From contig NC_092020.1 in assembly GCF_042242105.1 (NCBI RefSeq), positions 2,841,001-2,905,000 of the forward strand: a DNA stretch of 64,000 bases, given 5' to 3'. This document shows positions 35,881 to 57,009 of this stretch, piece by piece. The notes beneath the pieces were generated by a model, which made no database searches, had not been told where the DNA came from, and worked only from the letters and a program-made list of their open reading frames with translations. The translations under genes were made by a program, and so were the position numbers. Source of the stretch: Pempheris klunzingeri. Lineage: Eukaryota > Chordata > Actinopteri > Acropomatiformes > Pempheridae. Numbering within the stretch: the stretch's first letter is position 1; every line of letters starts with the position of its first letter.

Positions 35881-37300
35881 ACAATGATAGACTATGAATG
35901 AATGATTAACTAATGAATGAATGAGTACTATTGATATAATAAGATGGAAACTTAGATCTCCAATGTGTTAGTTAGTTAGTTAGTTAGATTGAAAGATGAT
36001 AAACCAGGTTATATGATTAACATAAGCTTGTTTTGCTGCAGTCTCACCGGATCATAACTGGTTGAAAGGTGTTCACCCTGTTGTGTGTGGGTGATGGGTT
36101 ATGTTGTTGTTATTCTGGGGGGGGCAGTTGCTCAATCAATGAAAACAGGTTGGAGTCAAGAATTGGCAGCTTTCTATTGGGCTACAAGTTGTCACTTATT
36201 TTGCACTTATGCCCACTTACTGACCCACTTCTTGAAGTTTTTGGTGCCAAACAGTATCATCAGCCCTGCATGTGGGGTGGCAAGAATAAAGCAAAGCACA
36301 ACTAACTAGGTCTCTGTGTGTCTGCCACTGTGAGCATGCCTGGTGCTCAACCTACTGTGAACACTCATAAACAGCCTTCATTCAGACCGAGGAGAAAAAT
36401 TAGAAATAAATACATAAATAAAAAAGTCTATTGGAGTGACAAGTTTGAATTTGCTGAATCATAATGAATACAAGATGATAAGCTTCGCCTGAAAAGAGGA
36501 GACACGTTGTCTGTTTAATTTTTATTCATGGATCATTTCTCCTCTCTGGGATCAGCTGTTGCCATGGTGAGCTGGTACATGGCCATGTGCCCTGTGGGTG
36601 GCTGGGCCTCTTTCCAGTCCTACTAGAACACCTCATAAACTATATGTTAATCAGTGGTCAGATCTGCAGTGTCCCACGAGGCCACATAGTCTTCTTGGAG
36701 CAAGCGATGTGATCAATGTAACACAATTAAATGCAAAAATAAATCAGTTATTTCACTGTATTAATTTCCCCTTGTTCTATGATGCACACTGTTTAGGCAC
36801 ATACCAAACTTGAAAATGCATTTTGATATTGGATTCTGCAGCTGATTTAATGCTAATTTCGTGACGTTGTCACCTTTACAAACCTCTGGACTGCAGGAAG
36901 TGGTTCGCACGCACCACTGCACCCTGCAAAGATTGGGTTTTCATGCAAAATGAGTCTGGTGAGGGCTTGGATGGATTATGAGACAATGAGCTTCTGGGCA
37001 CACAAAAGAACCCATCATACACAGCACCGGTGCCACTCATTATGCTTCCTCTCAGTGTCATTCAGATATATTTTTTAAGTTGACGTTCACTGTGAATTGC
37101 AGAAAACTGTGCTGAAACCTCAGTGTTTTGTCCATGCTGGATATGCAGAGGCTTTTTATGTACTTCCTAAAGCTTTTTGCCACAATAGAACCATATTAAT
37201 ATTCATCTTCAGAGAAAAATAGGCGACTAGAGGACACTATGCATAAAAAACATTAAATGAAGTCAAAAATGTGTTATTTCTGATTTACTCGTACGCTATG
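35840..37300. other. Intergenic between gpx3 and dctn4, left part
   Basis: No coding exon supported. It contains short TAGT and AATGA tandem runs (about 35890-35985). Confidence 0.5.
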
Positions 37301-37304
37301 AGGA

Positions 37305-37930
37305 ATTCAGACCTGTCAGGTCATCTGATGCAGGTCCACTCAGTGTTCCCAGGATCAAAACCAAGCAAGGTGAAGCAGCTTTTATTTTCTGTGCTCCCCA
37401 CCTGTGGAACAAGCTTCCTGGACACCTGACGTTTGCTAAAACTGTCAGCTGGTCTAAATCAGTCCTTAAAACATGACTGATTACTGTGGATTTCTAAGAC
37501 GTTAGTTACATAACCTCCTTTTATCTGTAACTACTGTGTGTTTTTTTTTTAAAAGTCTTTTAAATGCAATTTCTTTCTAAACTTTATTTAGATATATAAC
37601 AAATTTTATGGTTTTCTCTGTCTTGATTTTCATTTTTTATGTCGAATACTATAGATTACCATAGATTACCGTACCATACCATAGAATAACATACAATACC
37701 ATAGATTATGCATCCATATTCTGTACAGGTTTCAGACTTTGATTTATTTATTTATCTCTATCTTTATATATATATTTATTTATCTTGTGTTTCTGCTCTT
37801 ATTATTTCACCTTGTATGTTATTTTATATTATTATTATTTTTATTGTATTATTGTTTCAGTCTGGAAAAGGCACTCAAAACATTTCACTGCACATTATAC
37901 TGTGTATAACTGTGTATGTAACAAATAAAG
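37305..37930 (+). mobile_element. LINE 3' fragment (L2/CR1-like reverse transcriptase tail)
   Basis: In one frame, 37312-37473 encodes FRPVRSSDAGPLSVPRIKTK, then GEAAFIFCAPHLWNKLPG and, near the end, SVLKT-stop. This is the usual C-terminal ending (VPR-x-K-x-GExAF-APxLWNxLP) of fish L2/CR1-type LINEs. The stretch near 37880-37930 (ATTTCACTGCACATTATACTG to ACAAATAAAGG) looks like the matching 3' tail, separated by AT-rich sequence. Confidence 0.7.
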
Positions 37931-38167
37931 GTCTTAAAGGTCTAAAATGTTTAAAAACAGAAAAGTTGTCTGAAAGTGGAAGTGCAAAAACACTCCCCCT
38001 GGTTTTGTGGTGGGGGTGCAGCCTCACAGCTGTCAGTGCCTGGCTGCACCACAAGAGGCCGACATGGAGCACACCATGTTTCTCCTCTGAGGCCAGACGA
38101 CCGCCGGTGACATCGACAGGAGCAGTGCGCTCAGTCCGCTCTCCGACTCGGCTGCGCTGGTGAGGAG

Positions 38168-46206
<8,039 letters not shown>

Positions 46207-46883
46207 ACATGACTACCTAGTCCTACTCTTCTTTCAACTAACGTCTTTAAACTGTGGGGTTAATTTAATCTACAAATGATTTCTGATTCTTCTTATTGAT
46301 GTATGAACTATTTCACATCTACTTGTCATTCAGTTTTTTTTGTGTTGCATCAGATACATTGCAGAACATACATAAACATACAGTGATTGCATGACAGCCC
46401 AGTTTATAAAACTATGTGAAACCACTATATGACTGTAGACTAATTGATAAGCCAAGGTTATCTTCACTATATGATTTTTCTTTTTGTTTGTTTATTCATG
46501 ATGATGTACTGTATTTCACCACATCATCCTCTTCAGCTTAAACACTACCATCTATCAGTGAAAAGCCGTTTTAGTGTGAGTTTACCTACAGGAAGCAGAA
46601 CCCTATATATAACATACAATTACTTATGTAAAAGTGTTCATTTTTGTTTTATTTGCTGTTGCTGGAATGTAAAAAAAAAAAGGATTTATCACAGTTGTAC
46701 ACAGTATTTTTATTTTCTCAAGTGGCAAAGCACCTATAACCTAAGTATCTGATTAAATGTTTCAGCTTTGGATTTATTTTATTTGGACTATTCTTCTTGT
46801 AGAAAACAGCGGTGTACGCTCAAAGATGAGAACAACTGGTTCTACATTAATGCAACAACACTGACATTATAGAAACGGTAGTG

Positions 46884-46889
46884 AATAAA
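46884..46889 (+). terminator. Candidate dctn4 poly(A) signal, AATAAA
   Basis: This AATAAA lies about 680 nt after the dctn4 stop. I did not find a better canonical signal between the stop and this point. The intervening sequence is AT-rich without coding signal, as expected of a 3'UTR. Confidence 0.5.
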
Positions 46890-49766
46890 TGAGTCAATGA
46901 GCAGAATCAGAAATCATAACTGAGAACAATCTGAACAATCCAACTGTGCAGCACACACACCTCTCTGCGCTTTTAGCTCATGTATCCTCCTCAACATCCT
47001 TTCCTGCAGACAAAAGTGTCGTATTAACTCGCATGCTTCAGCTATAGTGAATATTGCACACGTTAGACAATGTCATCACAGTTACTGATCCTGCACTGTT
47101 TTCTTAGCCCAAAGGTTCTTGGTTTAAGGCGACACCTGCCCATAGTTTTACTATTGTCTGAACAGAAGCCTTTGTTGGCGCTATGGAGAGGATGTATAAG
47201 ATGCTCTGCAAGTTACATGAAGTACAAAGTGTTTGTCATTTTAATGTACTGAAACACTATAATTTTTTCCAGATTTCAAAATGTGTCCTTTTGGTTAGTA
47301 GAAGTCACTGACTCCTCTGTCAGTGTACATCGTAAGCTGCTGTCATGTTTGGTCTCACGTGTGTTAGTAAAACAGAGCCTTACAACAAACAGTTAATCCT
47401 CTGTACCGGCTAATAAAATAATGTGATACTGTAACAGAACTCTTGACCTTTTTTTTTTTTTTTTTTTGATGATGGCTGATGATTTTGTCATAAGCTGTGA
47501 CTGAATGATGCAATGACTGCCAAACTCCTCTGTGCCTTGTAGTGTCACTACCCTCACCACATGATGGCGCTGCAGGCAAACAGTTCACAGACAGCATTTG
47601 CAAGGTGGAGAGCTTTGTGAAAGAGTGATACAAATACAAGGACATGTGTTCCTTTAGTATGATCTTGAATTTCCCTGCAAGCTGAAACAGTATAGTCGTG
47701 TTTGGCTCAGAAGGTGCAAGGCACAAACATGTTAATAATAATCCAAGCAAAGCTGCATGTTTTTTGTTGTTTCAGGACAGCAGTCATGAGGGTAAAATGT
47801 CTATTTGCCAACATTAGGAGTAAACAGTTTCGGAATTTGTGTACCGTTTTGTACTTAACATATTAGTCCAGCACACACATGGGATAGTTTATTACGTCTG
47901 AGGAAGGAGATCAGATCTGTGTGCTGCAGGCCTGGTGCAGCTGTCCAATGAGGCCTGTCTGCTGTGTAAACAGACCCACTCCGTCTGGCTAATAAAGCCA
48001 TGATTTTCTTTTATCTTCTGAAGACATAAACAGCTCAGGAGAGTGGCCTGTGCAAGAGCCATTAATCACCCCTGAAGATGAGGTTAGAAAGCAGACATGG
48101 GGTGAGTCTGTACCAATGAAGCAGCCCAGACTCCCACTTCAAAAACTCCCACAGCTGTTCATGGCAGTGCACTGTACCTGTTGCATGCTGGGAGGTTGTT
48201 TTCCTGCTGGGACTATCATGTTTTATTAAAAAAAAAAAAAGATGAACACTTGCTATGCTAAACCTGTATAGTCATGGCTATGATTTAATTTAGATCAACA
48301 AAGATTATTTAGCAATGACTGAATTGCTTATGGCAGTGAAGATATATGCAGAAACCTTATAACTGATTCACGATCAGGCCTTGAATGTTCCCCAAAATCA
48401 CCGTCTGGAAGACAAATTCTGGATTCTTCTGGTTGGGATAATATTTTCCTGGATCAAGGCTCGAATTATTTCATGCTCAGCATTAGCCCGTTCATATTTG
48501 CAGAACCTCATACTGTAAACAGCACAGAAATGTGACCTGTGACCGTGTTATGGGGGGATTAGAAATGAATATCAGGGTGTTCCGACAGTGTTGAGTAACC
48601 AAGAGCGTTTGTAAATCTCTCCTTTCCTCTTCTTCTGTTTTTCCTCTTTTGAAGACTAACATCTTTATTTATAAAGACAGACCTGGCCAGCCTTGACCAG
48701 ATGAGAAATTCCTCACAGAATTACAAGTCTGACTGCACCCAGGACCTTTCCACAATTACGTCATCGCCCCAAACCGCCACAGTAACTCACCCGCAGAGGA
48801 AGCATGACATAAACAAGTAAAAGAGGAGAGGCTATATCTCAACAGAGGCAGTAAATTCCCTCCATCTTATTAAAAGATAGCACAAAGAAACCCGTAGTGC
48901 CATCATTTCTCTATGTATTCGCCCTGTCATGGATCGACTGTGGGCCACAGTGTGTACTGTACACGCACGAGCTGTGCTTTCTCCATTAGGTCTGTCAGGC
49001 AGATAGATATTGCCAATATAACCCTCACAGAAGTCTTTATTTGCTCCTGCTTGTGAACCAGAATAGTTTGGACATGTCCCGTTACTGGGCTTGAGGAGCA
49101 GAAGCGAAAAAGACCCAACAGCTCTTTTCATTTACGTCCCCCTTTTTTAGTAGGCCTGGAGGTGCTCTGAGTGATTAATCGTCTCCTTCATTTTCTGCTC
49201 AGCAGACCATCATCTGGTTAATTAGAGGTCATTGATGATGTCTACCCACATGAGTGACTGTAGGTATGTGGGTTTCCAAAGCTGGGAGAGCTAAACCTGG
49301 GAAACCTTAGCTTTTCAGGAAAGAAAAAGAAACCCTCTTTCTGCAGGATAGTCTTTTTGTCATTTTCTCTCCATCTCCCCTCCATTTCCTCTCTCCTTCA
49401 TTCTCAGTCTGCAGTCTGATGGCTGTAGGTTAGCTGGAATGTTGACTTTGGACTCCTGGTTGAAAAAAGATCGCTCTGAGAAAGCAGCTGACCCTCGACA
49501 CCCCCTCTGAGCCCCCGTCAGAGAGGCAGACTGCAGGCCTCTGCTCTGTGCTTTCATTTATTATTTGCTCAATTGCTCGCCGGGTGCTTTACGTGTGTAA
49601 GGGCACAAGAGAGTCGGCACCCCGAGTTCAGGCCAGTGTCACAGTTTGGGGCCGCAGGGGATCCACCAAAGCCACTAGTGGGTTGACAGTCTGCTGTTTA
49701 CTCTGCATCTTCCCTCTGAATGGAAAGACAAGAGTACAGCACAGTTTAATGAAGGAAATAACACCC
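46890..49766. other. Intergenic, right of dctn4
   Basis: No exon I can support on either strand. There are poly(T) and poly(A) runs at about 47449-47467 and 48229-48240. A conserved non-coding element cannot be excluded by eye. Confidence 0.5.
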
Positions 49767-50139
49767 TTAAAGGGATAGTTTGATGTTTTGTGTAGCCCCA
49801 ATTTATGCAACTCTGTACATTATTCCATGAGTCAGTCACACAGCGCTCCCTTCACAGACCTTAAGAGAGAATTAAAAACAGTATTTTCTTCCCCTTTTAA
49901 GGTGTTTTGTTTCCTCACAGATGTCATCTGCCTGCCCAAAGAGATAAACTATTTGCCCAGTACGAAGCCAGAATAAGAGTGGAGCAATCAGGCGCATTTC
50001 ATGGAAATACTGGATTTAAATGTTGGTTTCATGCAGGAAAGACATTTTCCATCATGTTGGGCAAAAAAAAATATCTGCAAGAAACACCTTGGATAATAGG
50101 TAGAGGGTATTGTAGGCAATGTACCAAGTGCTGAAGTCA

Positions 50140-50435
50140 CAAACAGAGCCGGCTTAGTTTAGTATAAAAGCTGTTAACAGCAAAACAGTGTAATTAATGG
50201 ATTAAACAAATAAGGCGTACTGTGTTACTTAGGGAGCTTTGGATGTGCTGGTAGTTGATATTTTTTACCATTTGGACAGAAGCAGCATTTTCTCTGTGTT
50301 TCCAGTCTTTATGCTAAGCTAATTTAGGCTGCTGCCCGCTGTAGCTTCATATGTAGTAAGTGCTGTAGATATCATAGTGGTGTTGATCTTCTCATCTAAC
50401 TCTGCAAGAAAGCAAAGTATATTTCCAAAATGTAA
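50140..50435. repeat. Inverted-repeat element family B, copy near 50.3 kb
   Basis: Blocks: TGGACAGAAGCAGCATTTTC, TTCCAGTCTTTATGCTAAGC, GCTGTAGCTTCATATG, TTGATCTTCTCATCTAACTC, AAGAAAGCAAAGTATATTTC and CAAAATGT. A matching start-like sequence, TTAAAGGGATAGTTTGATGT, lies at 49767. If it belongs to the same insertion, the copy is longer (about 670 bp) and contains unrelated sequence. Confidence 0.65.
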
Positions 50436-51532
50436 TAAGAGGTGACTTTCACAAACACGTGCACTGGTTTGACCGGAGCCACGTCGGCACCTTGAAGATC
50501 ACAGTCACACCTGGGCCTGAATTTTCCAGCAGGGTTTGGATCTCTCTCACACACACACACGATTCCTTTCAGAGGGCATTTTGCCCTGGAACACAAATGA
50601 CACTCTTTTGTTTGCTTATATCAAACAGCAAACAGAGCAGAGCTTGAGTTGGGCCTGCATCTCTGCACCTGCCAAGATTTTAATTCAATGACACCCAGCA
50701 CAAGATAATCGTCTGTGGTCTGCATGCATCCACTCAAACAAGGTTCATTAATTGCCAAAATGAATTACATGCCCCAAAGAAATTCAGCCGCACGCCAGCA
50801 AAAATGCTAAGTTCAATAAATAAAGGATTTCAATTAGGGCAACACTTGTAATATCTATAAGCACTGCTGTTGTCTCACTGAGGACGTATAGTGGGAGGCT
50901 TCTGGGGCAGCTAAGCCCCATTAGGTCTTGCTGATAGTGTGCTGGCAGCTGAGAATGTGTGGATGGATGTCGAAGACAAAGGCGGCTGGTTTCCGCTGTG
51001 CAGCCGTCCTGGGGCGTGCAGCCAAAGCCACAGAAGCCCAACCCAATATGACCCACCACCACACCACAAATACTGTACATCCACATCCAGTATACACACA
51101 CACACACACACACAAGTTCCCATCACTGAGCGGTGCTGTATTTCACCCGGGAGAGGCTAAGTTAAATCAATGTAGGGAATCAATGAGATCTTCATTGGAT
51201 TTACAGGGCAGGAATATGAAATGTCAAACTGTAGATGTGGATTGGTTGTAGACTCTATCAGTGGCACATTTCACAGGCTGAAGAGGCCTTTAAAAGGCTG
51301 GAGGACAAGAAAAATCCTCTGCAGACTCAACTTTTGAGTCCACTGTAGTGGAAGTAAACAGCACCAGCCAGTGTTGGTGTGTTTTTACGTCTTCGTTTTG
51401 CACATATGTATCATATATGAGATGTATTTATAATACTTTGAACAGAAGTTTGGTACTTTCGCCTCTTCAGGCTGTTTCACAATCCAACTAACTTCACATC
51501 CAGTGACTATACAGTGGAGCACAAGCCAAATA

Positions 51533-51952
51533 CACTGAACAAAAATATAAACGCAACACTTTTGTTTTTGCTCCCATTTTTCATGAGCTGAACTCAAAGA
51601 TCTAAAACAGTTTCTATATACAAAAAAAAAACAACATTTCTCTCAAATATTGTTCACAAATCTGTCTAAATCTGTGTTAGTGAGCACTTCTCCTTTGTCC
51701 AGATAATCCTTCCCACCTCACAGGTGTGGCACATCAAGGTGCTGATTAGACAGCATGATTACTGCACAGGTGTGCCTCAGGCTGGCCACAATAAAAGGCC
51801 ACTCTGAAATGTGCAGTTTTGCTTTATTGGGGGGTTTGGGGGGGTCAGAAAACCTGTCAGTATGTGGCGTGACCTCCGTTTGCCTCACGCAGTGCAACAC
51901 ATCTCAAATAGGAGCAAAAACTAAAGTGTTGCGTTTCTATTTTTGCTCAGTG
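51533..51952. mobile_element. Tc1/mariner MITE with intact 43-bp inverted repeats and TA duplication
   Basis: The left end, CACTGAACAAAAATATAAAC, continues through GCAACACTTTTGTTTTTGCTCC. The inverted right end, CACTGAGCAAAAATAGAAAC, continues through GCAACACTTTAGTTTTTGCTCC, with three differences over about 43 bp. TA dinucleotides flank both ends (51531-51532 and 51953-51954). The interior has the fish Tc1 leader segments (CACAGGTGTGGC, TGATTAGACAGCATGATTAC, CACAATAAAAGGCCACTCTG) joined to an end segment (TTTGCCTCACGCAGTGCAAC), with no transposase. This is an internal-deletion derivative of 420 bp. Confidence 0.92.
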
Positions 51953-51999
51953 TAGTTTGAGAGCCACTGATTTAAAGCAGTATTTTAGTGATATATACA

Positions 52000-52003
<4 letters not shown>

Positions 52004-52031
<28 letters not shown>
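52004..52031. repeat. (TA)n microsatellite
   Basis: About 13 TA units, 52 bp beyond the Tc1 MITE. Confidence 0.95.
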
Positions 52032-52036
<5 letters not shown>

Positions 52037-52039
52037 ATA

Positions 52040-52320
52040 TGTCTGTAGCAGTGGATTTCAAACTTTATGACATGAAAAACCCCTACATCAACACAAACTA
52101 GACCATGAACCCCCAGTTGATAAGACTTTGTCTCAGGATTCTCATTTTTGCTTTAAGATGTTTCATGGCACAAAGTATGAAAAGCCCTTGACCAAAACAG
52201 TCGATCATACAATAACACAACAATAATACAAATGTGTTACTTATGGATTAAATATTAGTGAAAATAAATTGGCAGGGACCCCCTGGGGGTCGTCGAATGA
52301 GGTCCACACTATGAGAGATC
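52040..52320. repeat. Possible dispersed repeat fragment
   Basis: The text GTGGATTTCAAACTTTATGACATGAAAAACCCC and the later GGGACCCCCTGGGGGTC resemble parts of a common fish repeat. The match is by eye and weak. Confidence 0.3.
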
Positions 52321-53508
52321 TGTAGTATCTAATATTTTTGTCTGATTTCTAATCACTGAATTTGTTGTTGAATACTTTCACAGTGTCAGAATTACCTCCA
52401 GTACTGACTGAAAAGGCCAACATCTGCTCTTCGGACCTCACTTACCTATAAAGTCCAATGTCCATGTTCATAGATGAAGCACATCATTTCACATTTTATT
52501 ACATACGGTGTGATTCTTGCAGATTTTGCGTACCAAACTCATTTAGATCTGCTGCATGATTTGCAGCTAATGCAGAGTTTTATATTTTGATTCGGTCAGT
52601 ACTGATTATGTAGATACATCCAAAGTGATTTCCCCCTGCCTACTGCTAACTCTAAACCTGAACGCAGTGAATTAATGAGAGGATCATCTGTAAAAGAGTT
52701 TTATAGATACTCGAGCTCAGCTGTGGAAACAGAGTCAGACTCAAGATCCCACAGGGACTGTCGGCAGAGAACAGAGGGCCGAGTTACAAATTGCAGTCAT
52801 GCCCGAGGAATTTAAGACAGATTATACTTTGCCATCGCTGCTAAAACAATAAAAAAGGAACATTTAATGAGACCACGATGGCTTACAGTTTGTGCAGTTA
52901 AGGAAAGCTAATTGTAGTCAAAGAGGGTGTTTGTGAAGTAGAAATTCAACCATCTATCTTTAGGTTTTCATTCAAATCTGATTTTGCAGTAGTTTAACTT
53001 CACATTGAATGTTTAACCCAAAGGTTTTATGTGTTCATGTTGTAAACTCCTTCCATTGGCTGAGCCTTTTCAAAACGTTGATGAGATATGAATAAAATGA
53101 GCCCCAATCAACCTGGAAAAAAGGATGGAGGCTACATTCACTAGTATTTGAGGTGGAAATTTCCAAACATTCATTATTTACACGAGGATGTCTGCTGTCT
53201 GAAGGCTTTGGCTGCTGTTTATCTACAGAATGGACTGATGAGTGTTTCAGTGTCAGGACGTCCTCAGGCGTTGCCAGGCCCTGTCACTGGCTGAGGTTGC
53301 TGCTGGGAGGATCTGGATCGACCAGGGGTTTGTTGGCTTTTGTCTAAACCGTGTTGTTCTCTTTAATTTCCTGTTGATGGGGCTCACTGATCTGATTTCC
53401 TGTCAATGCGGGAAAGATAAACTTGTAGCCAATCCGCTGATTTTGGTGGGGATTTCACTCCAGTGAGCCAGAACGACTTTGTTTGAGACCCTCAATGCCC
53501 CCACCCCG

Positions 53509-53568
53509 ACACCAGCACCAGCACCAGCACCAGCACCAGCACCAGCACCAGCACCAGCACCAGCACCA
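53509..53568. repeat. (CACCAG)n hexamer minisatellite
   Basis: About 10 near-perfect copies of CACCAG. One strand would encode repeating Thr-Ser/His-Gln/Pro-Ala units if translated, but no gene context exists. Confidence 0.95.
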
Positions 53569-56324
53569 CCTCACTGGCTTTTCACATCTGTTGTGTGTCT
53601 ACTTTCATAATTTTTTTTTATAAAACTTGACGGGAGAGTGTGAAAACAGAGAAAAGAATTAGTGTAGGCCATTGCATGTGACGTATTTCCCATTTACTCA
53701 CGTAATTGAGATAATAACATGATCGACCTTTTCCATCAACATTAACTAAATAAAAATCTGGCTTTACACCATATCTGTGACGGTGCAGTGTGGCGGTACC
53801 GCAGTGCAGTGGAAGTGGAAGTGGCTCGGCCTGGTCGCAGGGTGGAAGAAGGTCAGAGAAATAGAGGAGGAATAATGAAGATGGAGGACAGGGAGGGAGA
53901 GAGGGGTCCTGAGGGAGGAAAATATGTCTTCAAAGGAGGAGAATATTTTGGTCTGGGACCAATCTGAAGCATCTGTCACTCCTTTCCTGTGCAACATCCT
54001 CTGCGAATGGTTGAGACTTAGCAGCAGGGACTCCTTGTGGGCTCTCACTTCTTCAGCCACATTTTTGAATCTACATGCGTCTTTTTTTTTTTTCCATGTG
54101 TGTCTGCAGTTGTGTAATATTATTGGCGCTCAGACTAGATAGTCATGTTAGTAAGTGTGCAACATCCGATTTAACATAATAGCAGCATTAGCAGGTCCTC
54201 AAAAATGGAAAGTCTGCATGTGTGCTCACCCACAGCTACAGATATGAGGCTGCACTCCAGGCTATGCAGTAGTAATACATACTTGACATCTTTCCACTTG
54301 CCAGAGGATGGATGAGCATGACCTCGGAGTACTTGACCTTGTTCACCCTGAAGCAAGAGCAACACATTCTCCACTGGAACAACATCACTGCGTTCAGTGC
54401 TGAACAACTTTCCGTTTGCTGAAAGTGGGACCACCTCTGACGTGTAGTTTCATCCACGTTAGAGTGGAAGATTTTCTGCCGAGATATTCCTTGAACTGAA
54501 TAAAACAACATGTGGGTGTAAGTCTTGTTACAACAATTTCATGTTTCTGGTGTAACATTGTTAGGAGAAACTTGTGCCGGCAAACGTCCAACATGATGTG
54601 CTATTAAGATCCTATTTTTTTTCTTGACTTCACTGAGTTCATAAATATTTTCACGCTGAGGGTTATCATAACATGACCTCTTGAAAAGCCAAACAAAGCA
54701 TTCCTTCTCCTTCTGCGCAGAATAAAAATCATCTACAGCTCTCAGTCTCTCTCAGCTCTACCCATGTTTTTTCATTTGCTCCCTCAGATTCACAGCTTTT
54801 CTTTACATCTTTACTTTCTTCTCCTTTTCTTTATTTCTGTGGCCATTTTTCCATTTGTCCATTTCCTCCTCTTTCTCTCCTCCTGGTCAGCCCAGCCCCT
54901 AATTAGAGGGGAGTTAAAATAAGAGCGCTGTTGCTGAGCTTGTGAGTTTGGCAGAGCAGGAGTCGAGCAAACCAGCTTTGCTGCCAGATGAGAAACCTTT
55001 CGGGCACATTAGCCAGCACATAGCCTTTAAGTGGGTCACGAAACTGAAACCCAGGCACAACTTTTTAGCGCTTAAAACAGCCCTCTGGAGACAGAAAGCT
55101 CCAACCAGAAGGTCAAACATCCCCTCAATCAAGACCCCCGAATCCCAGACACCTCGGGGACTGTGGTGCTGAATTTATTAGTGAGCTTTTACACTGGCTC
55201 GATCATCTGTGAGCTGGAACGGGAGAGGGCGGTTTTCTTGAGTCAGCCTGAACAGGAACTTGGTACTGCTAGCTATTTATTTTCTCATTTTCTTATTCAG
55301 CACTGTAACTGGATAGGCCCAGATGGCTGCCGCTGGCTAGATTGGCAGGCGAGTATTTCAGGCTGTTTATATTTGGGTGTGTCTCTGGGGATATTCTCAT
55401 AACTTACATGGCTGTTATATCAATACCTGATGAGCTTTTATTTCATTCACTTATATAACTGCATGATTGTTTTTTCTGTACAGGAATATTTGGATAGACT
55501 GAAGACTTTTTCCGTGTTTCGAAGATTTTACGCAACAGTTATGATTCTTTTCTATAATGGATTCTCTGTTAAACATTGAATCCTGGAAAAAGTCCCAGTG
55601 AGAAGGAAAACACAGTATTATATCCAGCTACAACACATTGTATTGTGAAGATACAATCTTTGCTTTTGCAGTGAAATAACCTGAGCTGAACCCGTTTCTT
55701 CCTGGAATGTGTTCTTCAACCTCTGCAACCTGTGGGTGTGCAGTTTCTGCAAAAAGATGGTATTTGTCACATACTTTTTCTTCACTTGTTTTAATGGGTT
55801 GTGTGGTGTCGCCTTACATTACTAAAGGTTTATGAGGGGAAATATGGTAGAGCCCAAACTGTCAGTTAACCCTGGCTGCAGCCAGTAATTAGACATGCCA
55901 CTGGAAAGCACACACGATGGTTACTGACTCAGATTTAGGAAGCAGAATGCTGGTTTGGATTCAATCCCAGAAGAAATGGTCCTATCCTTCCTTTGATTCT
56001 ACAGACAATAATAACATTGTTGTGTTGCTCTGGTGTGGGTTTTCAGTCTTGTATCGGCTTGATTGCTCACATTGCATTTAGCACAGTTAGTTTTTTTGTT
56101 GTGTGATGCCGTCGAGCTCCTCACACATATTTATATATATCACATATTTTACACAATTCTGAGGTACTTTTACATTACTTTCCATTTTCTGCTATCTTGT
56201 ACTTCTAATCTAGTATTTTGGATGTAAATATTACACTTTGACTGAAAACTGAATTATTAGCTACTTTACAGATTCAAGAAAATAATACAAAATATAATTG
56301 ACAGTATGGTGTATTATTATAGGT

Positions 56325-56372
56325 TGATAAGACTTTATTGATCCCAGGGGAAATCCAAAGTAATTACAATTG
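56325..56372. repeat. Dispersed repeat tail, TTTATTGATCCCAGGGGAAA
   Basis: GACTTTATTGATCCCAGGGGAAATCC is a motif common at the ends of retroposons in fish genomes. Only the tail is visible. Confidence 0.5.
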
Positions 56373-56569
56373 CTATTAATGAACAATATAGTTTTGAAAT
56401 GGGTCAGTCTGCATAAGGACTTTACTTTTGGTACTTTAAGTATATTTTGTTGCTAGTATTATTATAAACTCTTTAATGTGGGACTTCTACTTGTAATAGT
56501 ATTTTCACATTGTGGATTTCCTGCTTTTACCAAGCCAAAGTTTTGAATACTTCTTCCACCACTGTTTGT

Positions 56570-57003
56570 CCAGAGTTAGATGAGCAAATTGATACCATTA
56601 TCATGCTAAATATGAAGCTAAACTCAGCTGCCAGTTAATTTAGCTTAGCATAGACATGTAGACAGCTAGGTTGCAAAATCTGCTCTCCAGCACCTCTGAT
56701 GCACATTATATCTTGTTTCTATACAAAAAAAAAATTGTAGGAACAATAGATAAAACAAACATGATACAACATATTAATAGGTGATTTTTAGAGGTTTCTG
56801 AAAATGAACTTTGTAACAGTCAGACAATGCCATGCTAGCAATTTCCAGTATATAAACTAAGCCAAATAAGTGGCTAAGTGACTGCTGGCTTTAGCTTCAT
56901 ACTGCAAAAACTGACATAAGAGGGGTATCGATCTTCTCATCTAACTCTCAACAAACAAAAACAGCATTAGCATATTTTCCCAAATGTTGAATTGTTCCTT
57001 TAA
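56570..57003. mobile_element. Inverted-repeat MITE, family B, near-complete copy
   Basis: The left end, AGAGTTAGATGAGCAAATTGATACC, is the inverse of the right end, GGTATCGATCTTCTCATCTAACTC. Further blocks are also mirrored: CATGCTAAATATGAAGCTAA on the left and TTTAGCTTCATACTGCAAAA on the right. The right end runs to TTTTCCCAAATGTTGAATTG and TTCCTTTAA. The interior holds TTAGCTTAGCATAGACATG and CTCCAGCACCTCTGATGCAC. No coding capacity, so non-autonomous. Confidence 0.75.
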
Positions 57004-57009
57004 AACATC

